7,286 nt of DNA from Chloroflexota bacterium (GTDB lineage: Bacteria > Chloroflexota > Anaerolineae > Anaerolineales > UBA4823): assembly GCA_021849525.1 (NCBI GenBank), contig JAJZSS010000070.1, positions 1 to 7,286 of the forward strand, in the 5' to 3' direction. A program made the position numbers and the translations under genes. The notes under the pieces are model-generated. The model had not been told where the DNA came from and did not search any database. It was given only the letters and a program-made list of their open reading frames with translations. This document shows, piece after piece, positions 1-5,446 of this stretch. Each line of letters starts with the position of its first letter. Positions within the stretch are counted from its first letter, which is position 1.

Positions 1-270
1 GCCCGAAGCAGGGGCTGATCGCCACCCGCCTGGCCCGCAAGGGACGGAGCAAAGCGCTGGTTGGCTAGCCCACTGGCTAGCCCAGGCCGGCCTGTGCCGC
101 TCGATATGGCGCGCCACCTGATACACGTTAAAACTGTTCCCCCCATCCAGGATCAGCAGCGGCCCGCGCCAGGCCAGGCTGGCAACCGGGTCCAGTAAGT
201 ATTCCAGCGCCCGGTCGGGGGCAATTAACAGAGAGAAACGTCCCGCAGGAAGCTCAATGGCATTGTGCAT
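1..270 (-). CDS. Partial hypothetical protein, N-terminal part (possibly degraded)
   Basis: An open frame begins with ATG at 268-270 and stays open to the left window edge (90 codons). The first ~60 residues look like a real globular protein: after MHNAIELPAGRFSLL comes a hydrophobic strand, then PLLILDGGNSFNVYQVARHI at about residues 38-57. That strand-Asp-Gly-Gly pattern followed by a helix recalls small RecA/P-loop-like proteins of Chloroflexota; this is an impression from memory, not a match I could test. From about residue 63 the translation becomes low-quality (tandem WASQ-WASQ from an 11-bp direct repeat, then Cys/Pro/Gly/Trp-rich), and a 21-codon open tail exists on the other strand (3-68). 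The gene may be frameshifted or truncated near position 95, or may simply be divergent. A weak AAGG precedes the start. Same strand as the regulator at 399-845, with a 128-bp gap. Function unknown. Confidence 0.5.
   Translation of the reverse strand, partial: MHNAIELPAGRFSLLIAPDRALEYLLDPVASLAWRGPLLILDGGNSFNVYQVARHIERHRPAWASQWASQPALCSVPCGPGGWRSAPASG
62..84. repeat. 11-bp direct repeat, period 12
   Basis: TGGCTAGCCCA occurs at 62-72 and again at 74-84, separated by one C. Each copy contains the palindrome GGCTAGCC. In the leftward reading frame it duplicates the tetrapeptide WASQ without breaking the frame. It lies where the leftward protein stops looking protein-like. Confidence 0.8.
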
Positions 271-323
271 ACCTTAGGATAGCGTATTTCGCCGGACGGG
301 GGAATCACATCTGCGGGTGAACT

Positions 324-353
324 GGAGGGGGAGGGAGGGGCTAACCCCAGGGG
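324..353 (+). other. G-rich tract, possible G-quadruplex former
   Basis: The + strand carries G runs of 5, 3, 4 and 4 (327-331, 333-335, 337-340, 350-353). The first three are separated by single A residues, and the last by a 9-nt loop containing CCCC. The CCCC could instead pair with a flanking GGGG run, so quadruplex and hairpin would compete. It lies in the 128-bp gap between two leftward genes, so their RNA would carry the C-rich strand. No function is shown. Confidence 0.35.
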
Positions 354-398
354 TGAGGTTGTTTGGACGCGGGGTGAGAGGCGGAAGAAATCGCCGAT

Positions 399-845
399 TC
401 AGGACGGATCGTTATCCCAGGCGCTGAAATCCCAATCGGCCAGCACCTGGCGCAGCTGAGACTTGCTGTGGATGTTGAACTTGTGCAGGATGCTGCGCAT
501 GTGGGATTTAACCGTGTCTGGTGAAAGGATCAGCCGGGAGGCAATCTGGCGGTTGGTGTAGCCCAGGCAGGCCAGGGCGGCTACCTGTTGCTCGCGTGGG
601 CTGAGCGCTTCCCAGTCCCCCAGGTTCGTTACATTGACAGCACGCCGCGCCAGTGCATATGCCACCAGCTCCGAAGTGACTTCTTCTTCCGGACGCTGCT
701 CCAACTCAGCCAAGTCCTGAACTGATCTCAGCAGGGTTTCATCCAAAGAAAAGATTCGGGGACCTGTACTCTTTCGCAAGCCCAGGTCCAGGAGCAGGCG
801 CTGCCACAAGTTGTGGAAAAAAACCCGCATGGTTCCACTCGCCAT
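399..845 (-). CDS. LuxR-type HTH transcriptional regulator with RHH-like N-terminal half
   Basis: The 148-residue protein ends with a clear LuxR/NarL-type DNA-binding domain at about residues 79-138: LSPREQQV at 81-88, then GYTNRQIASRLILSPDTVKS, with the recognition helix around 108-120. There is no receiver domain or phosphorylatable Asp pocket, so it is not an ordinary response regulator. Residues ~31-68 (FSLDETLLRSV, then PEEEVTSELVAYALARR) have the strand-helix-helix look of a ribbon-helix-helix (CopG/Arc-like) motif, which normally dimerises and can bind DNA. This N-terminal assignment is inferred from pattern only. The upstream ATG at 845 is taken as start. An ATG at 830 (residue 6) is possible, since neither has a strong ribosome site. 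Transcription probably starts ~20-25 nt upstream from the promoter at 875-903, where an inverted repeat suggests repression. It is divergent from the ABC permease genes and could regulate them, but nothing in the sequence proves this. Confidence 0.87.
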   Translation of the reverse strand: MASGTMRVFFHNLWQRLLLDLGLRKSTGPRIFSLDETLLRSVQDLAELEQRPEEEVTSELVAYALARRAVNVTNLGDWEALSPREQQVAALACLGYTNRQIASRLILSPDTVKSHMRSILHKFNIHSKSQLRQVLADWDFSAWDNDPS

Positions 846-874
846 TCGATTGAAATAAGATCATGACCACATTT

Positions 875-903
875 ATTTTATCGAACAATAGTTCTAAAGT
901 CAA
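875..903 (-). promoter_or_regulatory. Sigma-70-type promoter of the LuxR-type regulator gene
   Basis: Read on the - strand, the -35 box is TTGACT (898-903) and the -10 box is TAAAAT (875-880). Each matches 5 of 6 consensus bases, with an optimal 17-bp spacer. Transcription would begin near 868, leaving a leader of about 20-25 nt before the ATG at 845. This is the best promoter match in the window. Confidence 0.75.
883..894. promoter_or_regulatory. Inverted repeat GAAC-N4-GTTC, candidate LexA-like operator
   Basis: The + strand reads CGAACAATAGTTCT. The perfect GAAC/GTTC dyad lies wholly within the spacer between the -35 and -10 boxes of the regulator promoter, the classical position for a repressor site. 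GAAC-N4-GTTC is the core of the LexA (SOS/Cheo) box in Bacillus and of the mycobacterial SOS box (TCGAAC-N4-GTTCGA; 11 of the 12 fixed bases match here). Binding by LexA in this organism is inference. Another dimeric repressor, or the regulator itself, could use the site. Confidence 0.5.
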
Positions 904-1084
904 GCAGAAATTGTTACTGCCCACCGCGATATTATCCAGACCACTAAGGTGAATGAGAAATAACTTCACAGTCGGACAACGTTGATATTTGGCCGGTATT
1001 AGAAAATGACCATGAAGGCTTGATTTAGAGTAAACTAAGTAGTCAATTGTTCAAAACCCCACAATAGATATTCTCGAGGGACGC

Positions 1085-2161
1085 GTGGCAGACTATTTGC
1101 GATATTTGCTGGGTCGGTTTATGGTTATCCCGGTCACGTTGCTGATTATTACTGCAGTGTTATATGGTTTCGTCATGCTCACCCCACCAGAAGTGCGCGC
1201 CGAGCTGTATATGCCGAATAGCCAGCGGGTAATGACACCCGAGCGTTACCAGAATATGATCGCCATCAGGATCAAGATGTATCATTTGAATGATCCTTAT
1301 CCGATCCAATATGCCTTGTGGCTCAAGAGCCTGGTACAGGGGCAGTGGGGCTACAGCCCGACCCTGCGCGAAGAGGTGTTGCCATCTTTGTTAAGACGCA
1401 CACCGGTCACCCTGGAGCTGACCCTGTATACCATGTTATTTTTCATTCCATTGGGTCTGCTTTTCGGAGGCTGGGCTGCCTGGCAGCAGAGGCACCCACC
1501 TGACCGTGCTTTCCGGTTGGTGGCGTTTACTGCAACTTCGCTGCCGATGTTTATCACGGCGCTGGTATTGCTGGCAGTCTTTTATGTCGCTCTGCACTGG
1601 TTTCCCCCCGAGCGCCTGAGCATTTCCAGTTCTCAGGTATTGTATTCTGATAGCTGGCGTGTGTATACCGGTCTGGTAACGGTGGATGGGTTATTGAATC
1701 GTCGTCTGGATATTACCCTGGATGGGCTGCGTCACCTGGTCTTACCGGTGCTGACCCTGAGCATGGCGCACTGGGCAACGCTCGGGCGGATTACCCGCGC
1801 CTTGATGATCGAGGAGCTGCAAAAAGAATATATCGTAGCTGCCAAAGCTCGCGGCGTGCCTACCCGGGGTCTGGTTTGGGGGCATGCCTTTCGTAATACC
1901 ACTGCCCCGGCCCTGGCGAGCAGCGCTCTCTCAGCAGCCAGCCTGTTTACGGGAGTGATTGTTGTGGAGATTATTTTTGGATTCAAGGGAGTATCTGAGT
2001 TGTTACTCTCCGTCAGCGGTACAGCCGATGCCGCGCCGGTATTGGGTTTCGGCGTGTACAGCGTCCTGGTAGTATTGCTGATTATGTTTGGACTGGATGT
2101 AGCGCAGGGTTTGCTCGATCCACGCTTGCGGGAGCAAAGGGAAATCCATGCGGCCGCGTAG
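1085..2161 (+). CDS. ABC transporter permease, DppB/OppB family
   Basis: This 358-residue inner-membrane subunit belongs to a peptide/nickel-type (Dpp/Opp) ABC importer; the substrate cannot be read from it. The N-terminal helix (about 11-32) follows the family pattern of a short basic start (YLRYLLGRF). A periplasmic stretch with NDPYPIQYALWLKSLVQGQWG (70-89) and RTPVTLELTLY (105-115) matches the conserved region before the second helix. Further helices lie at about 114-133, 147-170, 218-240, 280-300 and 321-343. The EAA loop that contacts the ATPase is EYIVAAKARGV (248-258) followed by GHAFRNTTAPAL. The C-terminal LLDPRLRE is typical. The start is GTG, preceded by GAGG at 1076-1079 with 5 nt between. 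The last 14 bases overlap the next permease gene, so the two are co-translated. It is slightly longer than usual DppB (~310-340). No confident promoter was found upstream. Confidence 0.93.
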   Translation: MADYLRYLLGRFMVIPVTLLIITAVLYGFVMLTPPEVRAELYMPNSQRVMTPERYQNMIAIRIKMYHLNDPYPIQYALWLKSLVQGQWGYSPTLREEVLPSLLRRTPVTLELTLYTMLFFIPLGLLFGGWAAWQQRHPPDRAFRLVAFTATSLPMFITALVLLAVFYVALHWFPPERLSISSSQVLYSDSWRVYTGLVTVDGLLNRRLDITLDGLRHLVLPVLTLSMAHWATLGRITRALMIEELQKEYIVAAKARGVPTRGLVWGHAFRNTTAPALASSALSAASLFTGVIVVEIIFGFKGVSELLLSVSGTADAAPVLGFGVYSVLVVLLIMFGLDVAQGLLDPRLREQREIHAAA

Positions 2162-3128
2162 ATATTTCACCCGCTGGCAGAATTTATTGGCCTTGTTGCT
2201 CCTGGCAGCCTACGCCGGGATGGCGATTGCAGCTCCGGTTCTTGCCCCTCCCGAAGATGGGAGCGGCGAAACACCTTTTCAACGAGTAAGCGATGTCAAA
2301 GATTACAAACCCCAACCACCGAGCTCCGAGGCCTGGCTGGGAACAGTCGCTACTTCGGTGCGTAATCAGCATCTGGATGTTTTTTACACCCTTGTTTGGG
2401 GAGCCAGGGGGGCTTTCCAGTTTGGTTTGACGGCTGCCCTGGGGGCAGCTTTGCTCGGGATGCTCATCGGTGGCTTGGGCGCCTTCTTTTCAGGTTGGAT
2501 GCAAAGCTTGATCCTGCGCATTACCGATGCTTTTCTGGCTTTTCCGTTGATTGTGGGCGTCGCGCTCTTCAATCAGTTGTACCTGATTGCCATGCGGATC
2601 TCATCGGTGCAAACAATTGTCATCGACGGCGTTTCCCAGACTTCAGGACCTCCACTTCCACTGGAATTTTTCTTTTCAAGGTTCAACCCGATCTGGCTTG
2701 CGCTGGTGCTTTTCTCGTGGATGCCAACCGCACGCCTGGTGAATTCTTTGGTGATGACGGTGCGGAATGTAGACTATGTGATTGCCGCCCAGGCGACCGG
2801 TGTACGCTGGTTACGGATTCTTTTGCGCCATATCTTGCCCAACACGATCGCCCCGATCATCGTGTTAACCACTGCCAACATTGGGGGGATGGTATTGGTT
2901 CAGGCAACCCTTACTTTCATTGGATTGGGTGGTGAATCAGCATGGGGTAGCATCCTGGCCCAGGGCCGGCATTGGATCATCGGCAGCGGCGGGAATCCTT
3001 TAATGTATTGGTGGGTGTTTGTGCCGGTTACACTCGCTCTGGTGATCTTCGGCATTGCCTGGAATTTGTTAGGAGATGGTTTGAATGATTGGTTGAATCC
3101 CAGGAAGATTAACTACGCCCAGTTCTAA
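2148..3128 (+). CDS. ABC transporter permease, DppC/OppC family
   Basis: This 326-residue protein is the partner permease of the preceding gene. Helix 1 is at about 11-31, followed by an extracytoplasmic loop to ~80, then helices near 93-113, 122-142, 182-200, 236-257 and 287-308. The EAA loop is DYVIAAQATGV (209-219), followed by RHILPNTIAPIIV. The C-terminal WNLLGDGLNDWLNPR (305-319) is the DppC signature. Where ordinary DppC proteins have LGTD-x-x-GRD before the second helix, this one keeps LGT (64-66) but replaces the GRD part with a longer TVATSVRNQHLDVFYTL, then WGAR. It also has an extra segment at about 144-180 between helices 3 and 4, so it is a divergent subfamily. The ATG at 2148 has AAAGGGA at 2136-2142, 5 nt upstream, inside the end of the upstream gene. 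A terminator follows 21 bp after the stop, so the transcription unit ends here without ATPase or binding-protein genes. Confidence 0.93.
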   Translation: MRPRRYFTRWQNLLALLLLAAYAGMAIAAPVLAPPEDGSGETPFQRVSDVKDYKPQPPSSEAWLGTVATSVRNQHLDVFYTLVWGARGAFQFGLTAALGAALLGMLIGGLGAFFSGWMQSLILRITDAFLAFPLIVGVALFNQLYLIAMRISSVQTIVIDGVSQTSGPPLPLEFFFSRFNPIWLALVLFSWMPTARLVNSLVMTVRNVDYVIAAQATGVRWLRILLRHILPNTIAPIIVLTTANIGGMVLVQATLTFIGLGGESAWGSILAQGRHWIIGSGGNPLMYWWVFVPVTLALVIFGIAWNLLGDGLNDWLNPRKINYAQF

Positions 3129-3149
3129 AATATCCATAGAAAAATGATC

Positions 3150-3187
3150 AAACCTGCTGGGGAGGATTTTCCACCAGCAGGTTTTTT
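3150..3187 (+). terminator. Rho-independent terminator of the permease operon
   Basis: CCTGCTGG (3153-3160) pairs perfectly with CCAGCAGG (3174-3181) around a 13-nt loop, and AAA before the stem pairs with the first T residues. Six T residues (3182-3187) follow. It sits just after the DppC-like stop codon at 3128. On the other strand the same hairpin is followed by TTTGATCATTTTT, so it may also terminate the leftward operon ending at 3231, less efficiently. Confidence 0.9.
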
Positions 3188-3230
3188 ATCTAACAGGATA
3201 TGGGTAAGAATGAGAGATTAATTCAGGTAA

Positions 3231-4304
3231 TTATGGGACAGGCTTGATCTCGATCAATCCAATTGCATTCGAGACCTGTAAATTAACCTGATTTTCAGCC
3301 TGCTCGAAGTTTGGTGAGCGGTAGTTGCCGGAGCTGCGAATATAATCATCTGGAACGTCGGTCGTACCGATCTCTGAGGAAGCCTGGATCTGTAAACCAA
3401 TTTCCGGTGGGACATAGACAGTCAACTTACCGATTGCACCTTCTAACCGTACATCACAGTCGCCCTGAGCGGGTAAAGTGAGTATTGTATTGCCGACAGC
3501 CGTTTTAATCTGCAGATTATCGAGTGAGAGTTCTTGTAGATCAAGCTCCACCTGACCCACGCCGAGATTGAGCTGTAAATCCTGCACAACTTGAGGATTC
3601 AACTGTAAATCCCAGCGGATTCGATTACGCGGGGCAGGGAAAACCCAGATGGTTGAGCCGGTTTGCCACAGGCGATAGCTGGCAACCTCGCCGTCCACCG
3701 AAAAATCTTGCCGCACATCCAATCCCGATCCCTGGGGAACGCTTCCCGAAATGAGCGCCTCGCCCGACTCCAGGGCGCTGATGTGAACTTCGCCCACCCC
3801 GGTATCGATTTGAACATTCGCTTGGGTCGCGCCATTTAAAGGCTGGTTGAGAGTGGTGGAAGAAATCTGTGATCCGGCAGACGAGAAACTGCTGTACCAC
3901 ACAGCTCCGACCAGGATTGCCACGACAACCAGGACACCTAAGAGTGAAAGGACGATCGATCTTCGCCCGACGACGATATCAAAGCCAATGGCGATCAAAA
4001 GGACAGGCCAGAATTGGAGCACCAGGCTCCAGAGATCTATTGCCAGGTACCCGAAATTTGCCATCAAGAAAATAGCTCCCAGGCAAATCATCACCGTCGC
4101 CCCCACCAGGCCTCGCCGGTTAAGAATACTCTCGAGGCCGAATAAAATAAACAAGACCGGCCACAGGGTGGCAACCCAATCCCATACGCCCCCGGTAACG
4201 ATCCCCAGGTTTGAAAGTAAAAAGATAACGCCAATACCAATCAAAATCATCGGCCAGACCAGGTTGATTTCTCGGCGTGAGGGTGGTTTTGAAGAACTAC
4301 TCAT
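3231..4304 (-). CDS. LiaF-like membrane protein with toast-rack-type beta-repeat ectodomain
   Basis: The 357-residue protein has two parts. Residues ~14-136 are membrane: two copies of a LiaF/DUF5668-type two-helix unit (WPMILIGIGVIFLLSNLG with WPVLFILFGLESIL; then GATVMICLGAIFLMANFG with WPVLLIAIGFDIVVG) and a fifth helix at ~116-136. Residues ~137-357 form a probably extracytoplasmic domain with a recurring strand motif [LVI]Q-x-x-x-[GA][VI]G-x-x-x-[IL], starting at about 164, 243, 264, 285, 306 and 343. This is the ladder pattern of toast-rack/DUF4097 domains. LiaF in Bacillus restrains the LiaRS envelope-stress system; no such kinase is nearby, so the role here is inferred. The start at 4304 is chosen over the ATG at 4349 because AAGGAG lies exactly 6 nt upstream and the extension carries no conserved features. 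The start overlaps the upstream stop (ATGAGTAG), implying translational coupling. Last gene of the operon. Confidence 0.88.
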   Translation of the reverse strand: MSSSSKPPSRREINLVWPMILIGIGVIFLLSNLGIVTGGVWDWVATLWPVLFILFGLESILNRRGLVGATVMICLGAIFLMANFGYLAIDLWSLVLQFWPVLLIAIGFDIVVGRRSIVLSLLGVLVVVAILVGAVWYSSFSSAGSQISSTTLNQPLNGATQANVQIDTGVGEVHISALESGEALISGSVPQGSGLDVRQDFSVDGEVASYRLWQTGSTIWVFPAPRNRIRWDLQLNPQVVQDLQLNLGVGQVELDLQELSLDNLQIKTAVGNTILTLPAQGDCDVRLEGAIGKLTVYVPPEIGLQIQASSEIGTTDVPDDYIRSSGNYRSPNFEQAENQVNLQVSNAIGLIEIKPVP

Positions 4305-4776
4305 TTTTCTCTCCTTTTGAACGGCGTAGAAGAATTGCCAGGCCGGCAATAATCAGAAGCAGTGGCCAGACCAGATCGTAATTCAACCAGCGCAGCCATT
4401 CGACTTGCAGGCGATCCAGCAGGTAGAATCCACCCAGGATAATCAATGCAGACCCGATAAATAAACTGGCATTGGGATGTGGATGCCTGACGATATTCTT
4501 GATATCTTCGCCCATGGCGCGGGCATGATCGGCGATTTCTTCACTCCCGGCACGGACGTTGGCGCTCAAAGGCTCATTTTGCTTTCGCCTGGGTTGGTCC
4601 AAAGGCAAAATGATCCACAGCAACAGGTAGATCAACACTCCGATCCCGTTGCCAGCCAGGGCTAATAGCACGAAGAATAGCCGAACAAAGGTGGGATCGA
4701 TACCCAGGTACTGGCCCAGGCCGCCACATACCCCACCGATCATTGAGTCATTTCTGCTGCGATACAGGTTGCCCAT
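4297..4776 (-). CDS. PspC-domain membrane protein
   Basis: This 159-residue protein begins with a PspC domain: LYRSRNDSMIGGVCGGLGQY (4-23), then GIDPTFVRLFFVLLAL and a second helix GVLIYLLLWIILPLD (46-60). PspC proteins take part in phage-shock/envelope-stress responses and often bring signalling partners to the membrane. A charged cytoplasmic linker (61-100) leads to a C-terminal two-helix unit, SLFIGSALIILGGFYLLDRL (104-123) and WPLLLIIAGLAILLRR (137-152), the same module found in both neighbours. The start at 4776 lies only 6 nt after the upstream stop codon. Just GGGA precedes it at about 9 nt, so translation probably depends on coupling to the gene before it. The 3' end overlaps the LiaF-like gene by 8 bp. 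Confidence 0.92.
   Translation of the reverse strand: MGNLYRSRNDSMIGGVCGGLGQYLGIDPTFVRLFFVLLALAGNGIGVLIYLLLWIILPLDQPRRKQNEPLSANVRAGSEEIADHARAMGEDIKNIVRHPHPNASLFIGSALIILGGFYLLDRLQVEWLRWLNYDLVWPLLLIIAGLAILLRRSKGEKNE
4311..4316 (-). promoter_or_regulatory. Ribosome binding site deciding start 4304
   Basis: AAGGAG lies 6 nt before the ATG at 4302-4304, inside the last codons of the PspC gene. It decides against the in-frame ATG at 4349. Confidence 0.85.
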
Positions 4777-4782
4777 TGCGAA

Positions 4783-5424
4783 TTATCCCGTCCGGCGAAA
4801 GCGCATCGAGCGATAAATCATATACAGGCCTACCAGGATCAGTGCTGCAGGCCACAGATAGTTGAGCATGGCTTCAGCGGCGGCAAAGATGAAAATCCCC
4901 AAAACAAGTAAAATCACTGCCGGTATCCATGCCCAGCGGGTATCCATGCTTTTGGGAAGCAATGCCACCAGCCCAAAAGTGCCTCCCAGCCCCAGGAAGA
5001 AGATTCCACCGGTATTCATATTTGAGAATTGGTCCAACCCGCTGACCACTGCCAGGGTGAGCAGAACGCCCATCGGAATAATCGCCCACCAGTTTTGGCG
5101 ATCGCTCAGATAAACGAACATGAAGCTTAGGCCTATTGCTGCCAGGAACAATGAACCCCCGATGGCATCCCCCAGCTGGGGAGCCAGTTGATCCAGGATG
5201 ATCAGGAGACCTATCCCGAATAACGTGAAGCTCGGTATGATACTCCACCAGTTTGCTCGATTTTGGAAATAGAGTGACAGGAAGAAAACGCCAGCGAGCC
5301 CGAAGAGGAGCCCCCAGAAAAGGCTACCGATCTCAAATATGCCCAGGTTTTGGAGCAGGAAGAGCACGCCACCCAGGATGAGTAATGAGCCCCATAATAA
5401 CCGTGATTCAAGCCATTTTAACAT
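4783..5424 (-). CDS. Polytopic membrane protein made of repeated two-helix units
   Basis: This 213-residue protein is nearly all membrane, with about eight helices (roughly 8-30, 32-52, 60-78, 88-106, 112-129, 138-156, 164-182, 187-205). It is internally repetitive: NWWSIIPS (58-65), NWWAIIPM (111-118) and RWAWIPAV (163-170) recur every 52-53 residues, and a weaker first copy starts near residue 8 (RLLWGSLL). Each unit is two helices with a Gly-rich turn, resembling the LiaF/DUF5668-type module (LLILGGVLFLLQNLGIF at the start). No enzyme or transport motif is visible and the function is unknown. The start at 5424 is preferred over the ATG at 5472, because AAAGGAG lies 6 nt upstream (5431-5437) and the longer version would overlap the pncB 3' end with a polar, non-conserved extension. 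It sits 22 bp after pncB and 6 bp before the PspC gene. Confidence 0.85.
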   Translation of the reverse strand: MLKWLESRLLWGSLLILGGVLFLLQNLGIFEIGSLFWGLLFGLAGVFFLSLYFQNRANWWSIIPSFTLFGIGLLIILDQLAPQLGDAIGGSLFLAAIGLSFMFVYLSDRQNWWAIIPMGVLLTLAVVSGLDQFSNMNTGGIFFLGLGGTFGLVALLPKSMDTRWAWIPAVILLVLGIFIFAAAEAMLNYLWPAALILVGLYMIYRSMRFRRTG

Positions 5425-5430
5425 CTCAAA

Positions 5431-5437
5431 CTCCTTT
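5431..5437 (-). promoter_or_regulatory. Ribosome binding site deciding start 5424
   Basis: AAAGGAG lies 6 nt before the ATG at 5422-5424, within the 22-bp gap after pncB. It decides against the ATG 48 bases upstream. Confidence 0.85.
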
Positions 5438-5446
5438 ATGTGACGA

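Noticed and set aside
3..68. Open + strand reading frame ending in TAG at 66-68, possible C-terminal tail of a rightward gene
   Set aside because: Only 21 codons are visible, and it overlaps the leftward frame. Codon third positions look coding-like, but there is too little to call; the sequence left of the window would decide.
380..395. Short hairpin GGCG-N8-CGCC just downstream of the regulator stop codon
   Set aside because: Only four paired bases and no T run on the transcribed strand, so it is not a credible terminator.
739..969. 76-codon - strand frame overlapping the regulator start
   Set aside because: It overlaps the well-supported LuxR-type gene in another frame, runs across that gene's promoter, and resembles no protein family.
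961..1084. Possible promoters for the permease operon (TTGATA at 982-987, TTGATT at 1020-1025, TAAACT at 1031-1036) and the palindrome CAACGTTG at 977-984
   Set aside because: No -35/-10 pair with acceptable spacing and match was found, and an 8-bp palindrome alone is weak evidence.
2396..2935. 179-codon + strand frame inside the DppC-like gene
   Set aside because: Its composition (Cys, Arg, His, Trp-rich) is that of an out-of-frame shadow, and the DppC frame has clear family motifs.
3847..4320. 157-codon + strand frame antisense to the LiaF-like gene
   Set aside because: Thr/Arg/Pro/Ile-rich translation typical of the complement of a membrane-protein gene; no ribosome site or family features.
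4305..4349. Upstream ATG extending the LiaF-like protein by 15 residues
   Set aside because: The internal ATG at 4304 has AAGGAG at 6 nt; the extension lies in the end of the PspC gene and adds no hydrophobic or conserved segment.
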